Assembly: GCF_030347995.1 (NCBI RefSeq)
Contig: NZ_JAQIBC010000005.1
Location: 1-64,000 of the forward strand
DNA length: 64,000 nt
Source of the DNA: Sulfurovum xiamenensis
GTDB lineage: Bacteria > Campylobacterota > Campylobacteria > Campylobacterales > Sulfurovaceae
Reading direction: 5' to 3'
Positions within the stretch are counted from its first letter, which is position 1, and each line of letters starts with the position of its first letter. Below are positions 48,126 through 56,788 of the stretch, piece after piece. The position numbers and the translations under genes were made by a program. The notes under the pieces were generated by a model that made no database searches, was not told the DNA's origin, and was given only the letters and a program-made list of their open reading frames with translations.

Positions 48126-48674
48126 ATGTCTAAGATCCTCTATATTCACGGTTTCGCATCTTGCGGAGAAGGGAATAAATCGTTACTCCTTAAATCCTAT
48201 TTTGGTGCAGATAATGTCATAGCACCGGATCTTCCACCTTCCCCTATCGATGCTCTGGCATTGCTCGAAGAGATCTTAGCGTCCACAAAAATTGATTGTT
48301 TGGTAGGTTCATCCTTAGGCGGGTACTATGCAACTATTTTGGCTGAAAAATACCGCATGAAAGCCATACTGCTTAATCCGTCGACCCGGCCATGGGAAAC
48401 TTTGGCTGCCTATACGGGGTGGCAAAAGCGTTTTTGCGATGAAGAGGTATTTGAGTTCAAGCCTGTCTATCTCGAACAACTCAAAATGTTGCAAACAGCC
48501 CCGGATAAAGGGAGCTATCTTTTGCTTTTGCAAAGCGGGGATGAAGTATTGGATTATGCTAAAGCACAATCGCTCTATAATACACACAAAGTTATCGTTC
48601 AGTATGGTGGAAATCACCGTTTTGAAAATTTGGATGAGTATCTCTCAATGGTAGAAAAATTTATAAATAAATGA
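48126..48674 (+). CDS. YqiA-like alpha/beta-hydrolase esterase
   Basis: 182 residues of the UPF0227/YqiA family: ILYIHGFASCGEGNKSLLLKSYF, nucleophile elbow CLVGSSLGGYYAT (GxSxGG), NPSTRPWETL, LLLLQSGDEVLDYAKA (Asp) and GGNHRFEN (His). A complete catalytic triad is present. The natural ester substrate is unknown. The start ATG lies 2 bases past the rhodanese stop codon. Confidence 0.88.
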   Translation: MSKILYIHGFASCGEGNKSLLLKSYFGADNVIAPDLPPSPIDALALLEEILASTKIDCLVGSSLGGYYATILAEKYRMKAILLNPSTRPWETLAAYTGWQKRFCDEEVFEFKPVYLEQLKMLQTAPDKGSYLLLLQSGDEVLDYAKAQSLYNTHKVIVQYGGNHRFENLDEYLSMVEKFINK

Positions 48675-48680
48675 GTTTGA

Positions 48681-49790
48681 ATGAATGTAGTTGACCTATT
48701 GCTTAAATTGTTGAGTTTTGAATCTTTGACACCTGATGATGCAGGATCGTTAAAATTCATAGAAGAGTACCTTGATGAGTATGAGGCGATCTATGTGAAC
48801 AAAGAGGGTGTCAAAAACCTGATGTTAAGTAAAAAGTTCTCAGAGGGACCACATCTTTGTTTTGCCGGACACGTAGATGTAGTGCCTGCGGGAGATAATT
48901 GGGACACAAATCCTTTTGTCCCTGTGATCAAAGAGGGCAATATCTATGCCCGTGGTGCACAAGATATGAAAAGTGGTGTAGCCGCTTTTGTACAAGCTTG
49001 TAAAGAGAGTGAACACTTTGAGGGTACACTCTCCGTACTGCTTACCTCTGATGAGGAGGGTGAAGGCAAATATGGTACGGCTGTGATGCTTGAACACCTC
49101 AAAGAGATAGATTTTTTACCCGATTACTGTATCGTTGCAGAACCGACGTGTGAACGTGTCTTTGGTGATGCCATCAAGATAGGAAGACGAGGTTCGATCA
49201 ATGGATATTTAACGTTGAATGGTAAACAGGGACATGCTGCCTATCCGGAGAAAGCGATCAACCCGGTCCATCAGATAGCACCTATTTTAGATAAGATCGC
49301 AGGGATAGACCTGGACCAAGGGGATGATGATTTTGCACCAAGTAAAATGGTGATCACGGACATCCGTGCAGGAATGGAAGTTACGAATGTTACACCAGGA
49401 TCATTAAAAATGATGTTTAATGTGCGTAACTCCACTAAAACTACACAACAAGAGGTTAAACTGCACATAGACAAATGTTTTGACGGCTTGGATTACAGTT
49501 TGGAATTAACGCAGGGTTCGTACCCATTTGTAACGAAAAGAGATTCAAAGATCGTACAGAGACTCACTTCCAGTATCAAAAATGTCACGGGAGTGGAAAC
49601 CAAGTTTTCTACGGCCGGTGGTACCAGTGATGCTAGATTCATGGGGGCCTATGGCATAGATGTTGTAGAGTTCGGTGTGATAAATGACACCATTCATGCA
49701 CCAAATGAAAGAACATCCATCAAAGAAGTTGAAGCACTTTGTGCTGTGTTTAAAGATACAGTGAAACATTTTAATGAAGGATCAAAATGA
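48681..49790 (+). CDS. dapE: Succinyl-diaminopimelate desuccinylase
   Basis: DapE cleaves succinyl-LL-diaminopimelate, a step to lysine and peptidoglycan. 369 residues, M20 metallopeptidase: CFAGHVDVVPAGDNWDTNPF (first metal His), ARGAQDMKSGVAAFVQA (bridging Asp), LTSDEEGEGKYGT (catalytic Glu pair), CIVAEPT, GRRGSINGYLTLNGKQGHAAYPEKAINP and TAGGTSDARF. Its stop overlaps the next gene start (ATGA), so the thioredoxin-like gene is translated with it. Confidence 0.95.
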   Translation: MNVVDLLLKLLSFESLTPDDAGSLKFIEEYLDEYEAIYVNKEGVKNLMLSKKFSEGPHLCFAGHVDVVPAGDNWDTNPFVPVIKEGNIYARGAQDMKSGVAAFVQACKESEHFEGTLSVLLTSDEEGEGKYGTAVMLEHLKEIDFLPDYCIVAEPTCERVFGDAIKIGRRGSINGYLTLNGKQGHAAYPEKAINPVHQIAPILDKIAGIDLDQGDDDFAPSKMVITDIRAGMEVTNVTPGSLKMMFNVRNSTKTTQQEVKLHIDKCFDGLDYSLELTQGSYPFVTKRDSKIVQRLTSSIKNVTGVETKFSTAGGTSDARFMGAYGIDVVEFGVINDTIHAPNERTSIKEVEALCAVFKDTVKHFNEGSK

Positions 49791-50170
49791 ACAAAATAGT
49801 ATTAGGCGTTTTACTTTTCTCAAGTCTACTCTTTTCTGTAGAATGGAGCAAAGATCTGGAGACAGCATTTGCCACAGCAAAAAAAGAACATAAAAATATC
49901 ATGGTCTTGGTTGAAGGTGAAAACTGCAGATGGTGCAAAAAACTGAAACACCGAACACTTGCTGATGAAGCAGTAGAGAAGAGGCTAGAAAAGTTCGTGA
50001 CTGTCAAGGTGATGAGAGAAGATGCTTTTGCGATGTCTGAATTGCCGGAAGTAAAAGGTGTCCCTACGATTTTTTTTATGAATGAAGACAAGGTGATTTC
50101 AGATGAAATTCTGGGTTATGTGGATGTAGAGGATATGATCTATTATATCAATGATATAGAAAAAAAGTAG
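49787..50170 (+). CDS. Periplasmic thioredoxin-fold protein (SoxW-like), copy 1
   Basis: 127 residues with a signal peptide (1-16, ending LLFSVEW) and a thioredoxin fold. EGENCRWCKKLKHRTLAD gives the CxxC site, and the cis-Pro is in VKGVPTIFFMNED. It aligns well with the next gene (AKKEHKNIMVLVE...CRWCKK against AKKEHKNVMIMVE...CKWCKN) and with the C-terminal half of the protein at 61971-62738. Similar proteins support periplasmic sulfur oxidation or cytochrome maturation by keeping thiols reduced. Start overlaps dapE by 4 bp. Confidence 0.85.
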   Translation: MNKIVLGVLLFSSLLFSVEWSKDLETAFATAKKEHKNIMVLVEGENCRWCKKLKHRTLADEAVEKRLEKFVTVKVMREDAFAMSELPEVKGVPTIFFMNEDKVISDEILGYVDVEDMIYYINDIEKK

Positions 50171-50176
50171 AGATCA

Positions 50177-50656
50177 GTGTTAAAGAGTCAAGGAATCATC
50201 ACAGCTATTATATGGATCGGGCTGCTCTTTTCTTACGTATATGGCGAAGAAACGATCCAGGTCGTGCATCAACAAGTGGGCACACCTCCTGCCTATGAGA
50301 AACTGAGTTGGGAAACCGATATGGATCATGCGTTTGAACGTGCCAAAAAAGAGCATAAAAATGTCATGATCATGGTAGAAGACACACGGTGCAAATGGTG
50401 TAAAAACATAAAAAAAGGTGCCTTGTCTGATCCAAAGGTACAGGATAAACTTCAGTCTTATATTTTGTTAAAAGTGCAAAGATCAGATAAGAAAAATGCT
50501 AACCGTATTGAGGATTTCACTGGAGCCATCCCGAGTTTTTATTTTATGCAGCCAGACCAAGAAGTGTTTGAGTCTGTTGTGGGCTATTTTGCTACAGAAG
50601 ATTTTTTAGATTTTCTCAAGGTGCTCGAAGAAGAGAATGAGGTATTTGATCTATGA
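50177..50656 (+). CDS. Periplasmic thioredoxin-fold protein (SoxW-like), copy 2
   Basis: 159 residues starting at GTG. Signal peptide 1-23 (ITAIIWIGLLFSYVYG), a 30-residue lead, then the thioredoxin fold with VEDTRCKWCKNIKKGALSD (CxxC) and GAIPSFYFMQPD (cis-Pro). It is a tandem paralogue of the preceding gene. The stop overlaps the kinase gene start (ATGA), linking two thiol-redox proteins to a sensor kinase. Confidence 0.85.
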   Translation: MLKSQGIITAIIWIGLLFSYVYGEETIQVVHQQVGTPPAYEKLSWETDMDHAFERAKKEHKNVMIMVEDTRCKWCKNIKKGALSDPKVQDKLQSYILLKVQRSDKKNANRIEDFTGAIPSFYFMQPDQEVFESVVGYFATEDFLDFLKVLEEENEVFDL

Positions 50657-51675
50657 TCTTCAGACGTCCTCACTTTACAGAATATATTATGGCAAGACTT
50701 GTCACCTTGGGCGTCTTTACAGGTTTTTTCTTTAGTACGCTTTTGTATATTTTTATCCCTGAAACTGATATTGCTTTTTCAGCTATAGCGCTTTTGATAG
50801 CAGGCTTCACCATATTTATCTATGCCATAAATCGTGGGGCTAGACGTATGCAAAATGAACTCAGGCTTATCAATAAATATTTGGAAAATCTTGAAAAAAC
50901 AGAGAAGATAGACTACAAAGCACATTTTTTTACCCAAGAGTTTGAAGATATCAACCAGAACCTTATTAAAGTACTTGATAGTGCCAAAAAACGTGAAGAG
51001 ATCAAGCAACGTTATAATGCAAAGCTGAAGCTTAAAAATCGTCAGCGTGCAGATATGATCTCAGCGATCGCACATGAGTTTCGTAACCCTATCGCTTCCA
51101 TCATGGGATACGCACAGACATTGGAGGAAGATAAAGAGATCCCTCACGCACTGCAGGAAAAATTTTTAAATAAGATCTATAACAATGGTGTCAAAATCGA
51201 AGCACTCCTCAGCAGACTGGTACTGTGGAATAAGTTTGAGAGTGGTGAAGCAACACTGCATCCAAGTCAGTTTGACCTCTATACTCTGGCACAGGAAGTT
51301 AAAACATCTTTAGAAGAGAAGTACCCTCAAAGAGAGATCGTACTACAAGGAAGTAGTCATATGGTCGAAGCGGATCGTACACTTCTGGAGATCGTACTCA
51401 AAAATCTGATAGAAAATGCACTGAAATATTCCAAAGATGAAGTCGTGGTCACGATAGATAAAGGGCATATATCTGTGATAGATAAAGGTTTAGGTATCTC
51501 CTCCTCGGATATTAACAAAGTCACCAAAAAGTTTTATCGTTCGGGTACACATAGCTGGGATAATTCTATGGGGCTGGGGCTTTCTATCGTCAAGCGTATC
51601 CTTGAGTTACATGGTACAGAATTAGAGATTCAGAGTGAAGAAGAAAAGGGTTCCACCTTCTCTTTTACTCTGTAA
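50653..51675 (+). CDS. Sensor histidine kinase without adjacent regulator
   Basis: 340 residues: two close membrane helices (about 15-36 and 41-60), no sizeable periplasmic sensor, a coiled region (65-130), the phosphoacceptor site DMISAIAHEFRNPIASIMGYAQTL, and a HATPase (LKNLIENALKYS, VIDKGLGISSSD, SMGLGLSIVKRILELHG). No response regulator follows; the nearest is at 53369. It is joined by overlap to the dapE-thioredoxin unit, so thiol state or metabolic signals could be sensed, but this is only inference. Confidence 0.9.
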   Translation: MIFRRPHFTEYIMARLVTLGVFTGFFFSTLLYIFIPETDIAFSAIALLIAGFTIFIYAINRGARRMQNELRLINKYLENLEKTEKIDYKAHFFTQEFEDINQNLIKVLDSAKKREEIKQRYNAKLKLKNRQRADMISAIAHEFRNPIASIMGYAQTLEEDKEIPHALQEKFLNKIYNNGVKIEALLSRLVLWNKFESGEATLHPSQFDLYTLAQEVKTSLEEKYPQREIVLQGSSHMVEADRTLLEIVLKNLIENALKYSKDEVVVTIDKGHISVIDKGLGISSSDINKVTKKFYRSGTHSWDNSMGLGLSIVKRILELHGTELEIQSEEEKGSTFSFTL

Positions 51676-51684
51676 ATTTTTTCA

Positions 51685-52152
51685 TTAATCCCTGATAGGT
51701 ACATAGGCATACCCCTCATTCTGTTTGTCGATCAGACCTATCGATGCATTCGGGATGACCTTTACAAAGTCATAGACATCTTTTTTTTCCAGACCATGTT
51801 TCCGTAAACCGACCCCGCATACCAAAAATTCAACCTCATAGGTGTCGGCCAGTGTTTGTATACGTTTTCCAAGCGTTTGATAGCTAGAAAGTAAGGCTTT
51901 GTCATCTTTAAATTTACTTGCTGCAGGTTCCTTTAGAAAGAACTTGTAGGCACCGCCATGAATGACCACCGAAACATCAAGCTCACGTAGGGTACTTTCA
52001 TAATGTGCTTTATTGGATACCACGGCACTTAAAATACGCAGTTCAAAATTCTTCAGATCTTTGGTGGTCAGATCGTACACAACTTTGGCAGGCGCTTCTT
52101 GTGCGTATAATATGCCTAAAGTGAAGAGTAGGCTCAAGAGAATTTTTTTCAT
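51685..52152 (-). CDS. Periplasmic DsrE-like protein, copy 1
   Basis: 155 residues with a signal peptide (1-17, LGILYAQ) and a DsrE-like fold. LRELDVSVVIHGGAYKFFL is followed by DTYEVEFLVCGVGLRKHGLEKKDVYDF with the single conserved Cys, and NASIGLIDKQNEGYAYVPI. DsrE proteins bind or transfer sulfane sulfur in the cytoplasm; secreted versions like this are seen around sox genes. A clear paralogue lies at 62749-63186 on the far side of the sox cluster. Confidence 0.82.
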   Translation of the reverse strand: MKKILLSLLFTLGILYAQEAPAKVVYDLTTKDLKNFELRILSAVVSNKAHYESTLRELDVSVVIHGGAYKFFLKEPAASKFKDDKALLSSYQTLGKRIQTLADTYEVEFLVCGVGLRKHGLEKKDVYDFVKVIPNASIGLIDKQNEGYAYVPIRD

Positions 52153-52183
52153 GTATGTTCCTTTTAGTAAGTTTAAGATAGGA

Positions 52184-52195
52184 TAGCGTTATAAT
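52184..52195 (+). promoter_or_regulatory. Putative promoter of the sensory operon
   Basis: AGCGTTATAAT with TATAAT at 52190-52195 lies 41 bp before the ATG at 52236 and next to an AT-rich run. Confidence 0.45.
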
Positions 52196-52235
52196 ATAAA
52201 AAAAATATAAATAGTTAGGAATAGGATCCCATTTT

Positions 52236-53372
52236 ATGCGTGTAAAAATGAAATCATGTACACCTTCAAAGTACATCAGTAAAATAGCAGCCTATATTAC
52301 TTTTGGTGTATTGATGGTCCTTTTTATCTCGGTTTTTTTCTTTGTACAACAAAGTAAAGAAGACAGACTTATAAGTCTAGGGGATCAGATAGTCAGTGAT
52401 TTTAGAGCAGGACTTGACTATGAGATGGCCGATCTTCTCTCATTGTCTTTGGCACTCTCTGAAGATGGTGAACTAAAAAATGCATTGACAGCAGATAATG
52501 AGTCTCAAGGGTATCGAATACTCAGTAGGATAACAGAAAGGTTTAAAAAATATACACATGTAAAAACCCTGCGTATCCAGGTATTGACTCCGGATTTTTT
52601 CATTTTTGCACGTAGCTGGGATGAAGGATATGAAGGGATGCCCATTTGGTGGTTCAGGGAGGATCTGGCTTCACTGGATAAGAACAGCCGTCCAAAAGTA
52701 GGGATGGAAACGGGTAGATTACTGACTCTGAAGGCTACGATCCCTATGCGCAGTGGAGATAAGGTGCTTGGTTATCTTGAAGTGATCAAATTTATCGATG
52801 ACTTTACACTCAAGTTACGAAAAAAAGGTATCGAACTTTTTGCACTGATGGATGAGAAATATCTGGAACATGCGGAATTGATGCGAAATTTCCCTCTCTT
52901 AAACGGATATGTGATCTCAAATCAAAACTTTAACCAGCAATACATGGATAAAATAGAAATGATAGACTGGGAAGCTTTATTGCTCAATAATTATGAATAT
53001 GAAGATGGTATTCTTTATCTCTATGAGCCTATGGTCAATGGAGCAGGAAAACAGATCGGTATCTATCTGTTATGTATCTCAAAGGATACACTGGAACTAC
53101 ATGAAAAAGCAGATCAAAGTGTCTCGGTCTTCACGCAGTTTTCAGATGAAGATATAAAAAATGTGGTCGAAGCTTGGCAGACACCACATGACAGTTTCCG
53201 TAACGCCTATGACAAAGAGCTCATAGGAGTCTTACCAAAATTAAATGAAGAAGATAAAAAGGAACTTGAAGTAGAAGCGAAACGTATCCTGTATGGTTAT
53301 AGCAAAGATGAGCTTATTGATATCATTGTTGAAAATAAGCATAATGAGAAAAAGTTAGGGACGATAAAATGA
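52236..53372 (+). CDS. Periplasmic Cache-type sensor protein without output domain
   Basis: 378 residues. One N-terminal membrane helix (about 14-36) is followed by a large extracytoplasmic dCache_3-like ligand-binding region: FRAGLDYEMADLLSLSLALSEDGELKNAL...TLRIQVLTPDFFIFARSWD...GRLLTLKATIPMRSGDKVLGYLEV. The pattern resembles chemoreceptor and diguanylate-cyclase sensor modules, yet no kinase, HAMP, MCP or GGDEF domain follows. The C-terminal 80 residues are charged and helical. It overlaps the regulator gene by 4 bp, so it probably delivers the signal to the kinase encoded third. Confidence 0.8.
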   Translation: MRVKMKSCTPSKYISKIAAYITFGVLMVLFISVFFFVQQSKEDRLISLGDQIVSDFRAGLDYEMADLLSLSLALSEDGELKNALTADNESQGYRILSRITERFKKYTHVKTLRIQVLTPDFFIFARSWDEGYEGMPIWWFREDLASLDKNSRPKVGMETGRLLTLKATIPMRSGDKVLGYLEVIKFIDDFTLKLRKKGIELFALMDEKYLEHAELMRNFPLLNGYVISNQNFNQQYMDKIEMIDWEALLLNNYEYEDGILYLYEPMVNGAGKQIGIYLLCISKDTLELHEKADQSVSVFTQFSDEDIKNVVEAWQTPHDSFRNAYDKELIGVLPKLNEEDKKELEVEAKRILYGYSKDELIDIIVENKHNEKKLGTIK

Positions 53373-54028
53373 AAATACTAATTTTAGAAGATGAAAGTAT
53401 ACTTGCACTCAGTATGAGAGAATTTTTAGAAGAGAGCGGGTATGAAGTTGAATGTTTCACCGATGCTGATTCAGCGTATGATGCGATTTATGAGAATGTC
53501 TATGATCTACTGCTTTTGGATGTGAAAGTACCTGGTGAGAAGAATGGTTTTGAAATGCTCGAGGAGTTACGGGAAGATGGCAATGTGACACCAGCTATCT
53601 TCATTACCTCATTGACGGATATAGATGATCTTAGCCGGGGGTATGAGTGTGGTGCGTGTGATTATATACGGAAACCTTTTGACCTTGCGGAACTGAAATT
53701 ACGGGTAGAGCAGGTGATGAAAGTACAATGTTTTGCTTCATCCGATGAGAGTATAGAACTACCATCAGGGTATAGCTATGACCTTAAAAAGATGAAGCTT
53801 ACGTTTAATGGTGAAACGGTACAACTTGCTAAAACAGAGGCAAAGATACTGGAACTTCTTATCAAAAAGAGAGGCTCTGTGGTAAGTTGTGAAATGTTTT
53901 GGGAAGAGGTATGGGGAGAGTGGGTAGATCCTGCCAATATTCGTGTACAGGTAGGTAGTTTACGGAAAAAACTTGAAAAAGATTTTATTAAAAATGTGCG
54001 TGGTGTAGGGTATAGTATTGATTTTTAA
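53369..54028 (+). CDS. OmpR-family response regulator, candidate sox regulator
   Basis: 219 residues. REC domain (MKILILEDESILALSMREFLEESG, LLLLDVKVPGEKNGFEML with the acceptor Asp, YIRKPFDLAELKLR) and a winged-helix output domain (LAKTEAKILELLIKKRGSVVSCEMFWEEVWG, NIRVQVGSLRKKLEKDFIKNVRGVGYSI). It sits between the Cache sensor and a kinase, 1.3 kb upstream of soxX. OmpR-type regulators bind direct repeats, and TTTACA repeats 11 bp apart precede soxX and the gene at 63262. Confidence 0.92.
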   Translation: MKILILEDESILALSMREFLEESGYEVECFTDADSAYDAIYENVYDLLLLDVKVPGEKNGFEMLEELREDGNVTPAIFITSLTDIDDLSRGYECGACDYIRKPFDLAELKLRVEQVMKVQCFASSDESIELPSGYSYDLKKMKLTFNGETVQLAKTEAKILELLIKKRGSVVSCEMFWEEVWGEWVDPANIRVQVGSLRKKLEKDFIKNVRGVGYSIDF

Positions 54029-55163
54029 TACCGATGATTTTGCCCGTAAATATGCGTTTATCTATACGGGGATATTGGCTGTTCTGTTGATAGCACCGCT
54101 GGTAGTCTATGTACAGCTGCTTTTACAGATAGATGAGGCAAAAGTAAAACTCTCTCTTGAATCACAGGCAAAGAAGATCATCACCTCGATGCAGCACTAT
54201 CAAAACGAAGATCAAGTCTACTATTTCCCACGCTATAAAGAGTATAAAGCAGCACTCTATACGGATCAGTATGAAGTGATATTTTCCAATTTAGAGTTTG
54301 AACCTTTGTCATTTACAGAAGGTTTTCATCAAAAAAGAAATCGTTACTATTATGTTTATCCCCTTCCAAACGCTTATTATTTCGGTGCAAGCTATTTATT
54401 GGTCTCTACGATTCATACGGCCAATAATATTTACTTTTTTGCTGCTATGGTCATGATCGCTATTGTGATCGCGCTATTTATATTTTCATTTTTATTGCTT
54501 AGAAATTTTTCAAGGCCTTTTGAAAAACTCAATACGCAGCTTGATAACTTCATCAAAGATTCTATGCATGAGATCAATACGCCTTTAAGTATCATTAACC
54601 TCAATTCTGATCTTTTTGCGAGTAAATATGGTGAAAATAAATATCTGTTGCGAATGAAGTCTGCTGCCAAAACACTTGCGACGATTTACAATGATATGGA
54701 TTATCTTGTCAAAGAAGGAAGGGTCAAGTATAAAAAAAGCGACTTGGACTTTGGTGAATTTATCCAAAATAGAGTAGATTATTTTCAAGAAATAGCAAAT
54801 CTTAAGCAGATACAACTCCAAACGAATATCCTTTCGGGACTTACACATACTTTTTCAAAAACGAAACTGCAACGTATCGTTGACAACACGATCTCGAATG
54901 CTATCAAATACAGCAATGACAATAGTAATGTTGAGATCAGTGTATATAGGGTGGATGACCATATAGTATTTGAAGTACAAGATCATGGTGTCGGTATAAA
55001 GGATACGAGTAAAATATTTTCACGATATTACAGAGAGAATGAAGCCAAAGGTGGCTTTGGTATAGGATTGAATATCGTAAAGAAAATTATCGATGAAGAA
55101 GATATTCTTTTAGAGGTCGATTCAAAATTTGGAGAGGGTACTACCTTTAAATATATCTTCTAA
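54018..55163 (+). CDS. Sensor histidine kinase of the sox-linked sensory unit
   Basis: 381 residues with two membrane helices (about 12-34 and 134-160) around a periplasmic domain of about 100 residues. Then DSMHEINTPLSIINLNSDLF (phosphoacceptor His) and a HATPase (IVDNTISNAIKYSN, VQDHGVGIKDTSKIF, GGFGIGLNIVKKI). It starts at TTG, overlapping the regulator stop by 11 bp; no in-frame ATG is near. Order Cache sensor-regulator-kinase suggests a three-component system. Confidence 0.88.
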   Translation: MIFNTDDFARKYAFIYTGILAVLLIAPLVVYVQLLLQIDEAKVKLSLESQAKKIITSMQHYQNEDQVYYFPRYKEYKAALYTDQYEVIFSNLEFEPLSFTEGFHQKRNRYYYVYPLPNAYYFGASYLLVSTIHTANNIYFFAAMVMIAIVIALFIFSFLLLRNFSRPFEKLNTQLDNFIKDSMHEINTPLSIINLNSDLFASKYGENKYLLRMKSAAKTLATIYNDMDYLVKEGRVKYKKSDLDFGEFIQNRVDYFQEIANLKQIQLQTNILSGLTHTFSKTKLQRIVDNTISNAIKYSNDNSNVEISVYRVDDHIVFEVQDHGVGIKDTSKIFSRYYRENEAKGGFGIGLNIVKKIIDEEDILLEVDSKFGEGTTFKYIF

Positions 55164-55218
55164 TACTCCATAAAATATACACACATATCTATCAATAATT
55201 AAATTTTATGCAGGGTCA

Positions 55219-55258
55219 TTTACATTTTTACACTTTCTTTACATTCCTTTGTTATGAT
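55219..55258 (+). promoter_or_regulatory. soxX promoter with TTTACA direct repeats
   Basis: TTTACA occurs at 55219, 55227 and 55238; the last two are 11 bp apart, one helical turn. TTGTTATGAT follows with the -10 TATGAT at 55253-55258. The same repeat pair and the same 15-bp step to the -10 recur at 63201-63232. This is the layout of an OmpR/PhoB-type activator site overlapping the -35 position. Confidence 0.6.
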
Positions 55259-55289
55259 GCTTCTTGAAAACAAATAAAAAGGAGTATGA

Positions 55290-55865
55290 ATGCATACAAA
55301 GATCAAATGTTTTGCTTATGCAACATTGTTTTTATCAGCTTCAGCATCACTATGTGCTGTGGATTTGACAAAAGCATATGATATGCCAGATGCAACAAAG
55401 ATAATAGAGAAAGATCTATTCCCAGCGGCTAAAACGTACACAATGCCAAAAAGCTGCGATCTTACAGATGCTAAGGCAATCGCAAGAGGGGAATTTATGT
55501 TCCATAATCTCAATGGTGCAAAAGCAAAGGGAAAACTACCAGAAGGTTTGGCTAAGACTGTTGAGAAAAAAGGTAAAGATGGCAAAGTGAAAAAAGAGCC
55601 TAAACAGTATGGTAACTGTGTAGCATGTCATGACATTGAAGGGGCGAAGGGTGCAGGAAACATTGGTCCTAGTCTTACAGGGTATAAGGAAATGTTCCTA
55701 GATACAAAAGTAAGAGATGCACAATTTGTCTATCAGAAAATTGCTGATCCTAGAGTTGATAATCCAAATACACACATGACAGTGAATCTTACTACAGGAC
55801 TCTTTACTGAGCAAGAGATTTGTGATTATACTGCGTATGTAGTATCAGAAAAAAAGAAAAAATAA
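55290..55865 (+). CDS. soxX: Sulfur oxidation c-type cytochrome SoxX
   Basis: SoxX pairs with SoxA; SoxAX oxidatively links thiosulfate to the SoxY cysteine in the periplasm. 191 residues: signal peptide 1-23 (SASASLCA), a heme site CVACHD near residue 110, flanked by GNIGPSLTGYKEMF, and an axial Met in NTHMTVNLTTGLFTEQEICDYTAYVVS. A Lys/Gly-rich insert (KGKDGKVKKEPKQ) precedes the heme. AAGGAGTATGA precedes the ATG. It is the first gene of soxXYZAB. Confidence 0.93.
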   Translation: MHTKIKCFAYATLFLSASASLCAVDLTKAYDMPDATKIIEKDLFPAAKTYTMPKSCDLTDAKAIARGEFMFHNLNGAKAKGKLPEGLAKTVEKKGKDGKVKKEPKQYGNCVACHDIEGAKGAGNIGPSLTGYKEMFLDTKVRDAQFVYQKIADPRVDNPNTHMTVNLTTGLFTEQEICDYTAYVVSEKKKK

Positions 55866-55878
55866 AAGGAACTAAAGA

Positions 55879-56346
55879 ATGGAAAGAAGAAATTTTATAA
55901 AAAGTATCTGTGCAGCATCAGCTGTAGCAGCGACAGTGACACCTTCGGCATTATTTGCAAAAGAAGCACCAAAGGGTGGAAATATATTGAGTTATGATGC
56001 AGCAGTAGCAGCTATCACAGGTGGAAAAGCAGTAGCAGACAGTGATAAAGTGAAGTTAACAGTACCTGAAATTGCAGAAAATGGTGCGGTTGTACCTGTA
56101 AAAGTTGATGTAGATCATCCTATGGAAGAAAACAATTATGTAAAAGCGATCCATGTATTGAGTACCAAAAATGGTAATGCAAGATGTGCAGATGTCATGC
56201 TTACACCGTTAAATGGAAAAGGATATTTTGCAACAAGAATCAAATTGGGTGGAACACAAGATGTAGTTGCCTTGGTAGAGCTTAGCAATGGTACATTTAT
56301 AAAGTCAGCGAAAAGTGTTAAAGTAACAATCGGTGGATGTGGTTGA
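55879..56346 (+). CDS. soxY: Thiosulfate carrier protein SoxY
   Basis: SoxY binds the sulfur intermediates through a C-terminal Cys. 155 residues: Tat signal (ERRNFIKSICAASAVAAT, twin Arg at 3-4, cut near LFA-KE), then an Ig-like domain with VVPVKVDVDHPM, FATRIKLGGTQDVVALVELSNG and the carrier arm KVTIGGCG. The arm ends one Gly earlier than the usual GGCGG. Export as a folded SoxYZ pair through the Tat system (tatBC at 20.6-21.9 kb) is expected, since SoxZ has no signal peptide. It follows soxX by 13 bp. Confidence 0.95.
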   Translation: MERRNFIKSICAASAVAATVTPSALFAKEAPKGGNILSYDAAVAAITGGKAVADSDKVKLTVPEIAENGAVVPVKVDVDHPMEENNYVKAIHVLSTKNGNARCADVMLTPLNGKGYFATRIKLGGTQDVVALVELSNGTFIKSAKSVKVTIGGCG

Positions 56347-56418
56347 TCTCATAAAGAGATATTTTAAACATAGAAATTTTTAGCTTGAGGCATGAAAGAA
56401 GGGCATGACCTTTCTTTG
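56346..56418 (+). promoter_or_regulatory. Hairpins between soxY and soxZ
   Basis: ATCTC-ATAAA-GAGAT then ATTTT (56346-56365) directly follows the soxY stop. AAAGAAGG pairs imperfectly with CCTTTCTTT (56395-56417). TATGATAATTATAATAAAGGA follows. The pair could tune relative soxY and soxZ levels, or mark a second start of transcription. Confidence 0.4.
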
Positions 56419-56449
56419 AAAGTATGATAATTATAATAAAGGAAAACAG

Positions 56450-56785
56450 ATGGCAGAAAGAAAGTCAATGATAAAAATTAAACCTAAAAAGTTTAAGGTG
56501 GGAGATACAGTAAAGGTTGATTTTATTGTAATTCACCCGATGGATACAGGATTACAAAAAGATAAAAAAACTGGAGAGATCATCCCAGCACACTTTATAG
56601 ATAATATTACTTTCTCATTAGATGGTAAGCCATTTACAACTATGAAAGTGTGGGAAACTGTTTCAACAAACCCTTATTTTTCAGTGAACCTAAAAGTACC
56701 TGGTAAAGGTACGATCACAGTTGATTATACAGACAATACGGGTGAGAAAAACTCTAAGAGTAAAAAACTTAAACCAAAAGGATAA
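56450..56785 (+). CDS. soxZ: Thiosulfate carrier partner protein SoxZ
   Basis: SoxZ forms the SoxYZ heterodimer. 111 residues without signal peptide: RKSMIKIKPKKFKVGDTVKVDFIVIHPMDTG, HFIDNITFSLDGKPFTTMKVWETVSTNPYFSVNLKVPGKGTITVDYTDNTGE. It is exported by riding on the Tat signal of SoxY. AAAGGAAAACAG precedes the ATG. The order is soxX-soxY-soxZ-soxA-soxB, with a 103-bp gap after soxY and 3 bp before soxA. Confidence 0.95.
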   Translation: MAERKSMIKIKPKKFKVGDTVKVDFIVIHPMDTGLQKDKKTGEIIPAHFIDNITFSLDGKPFTTMKVWETVSTNPYFSVNLKVPGKGTITVDYTDNTGEKNSKSKKLKPKG

Positions 56786-56788
56786 GCA

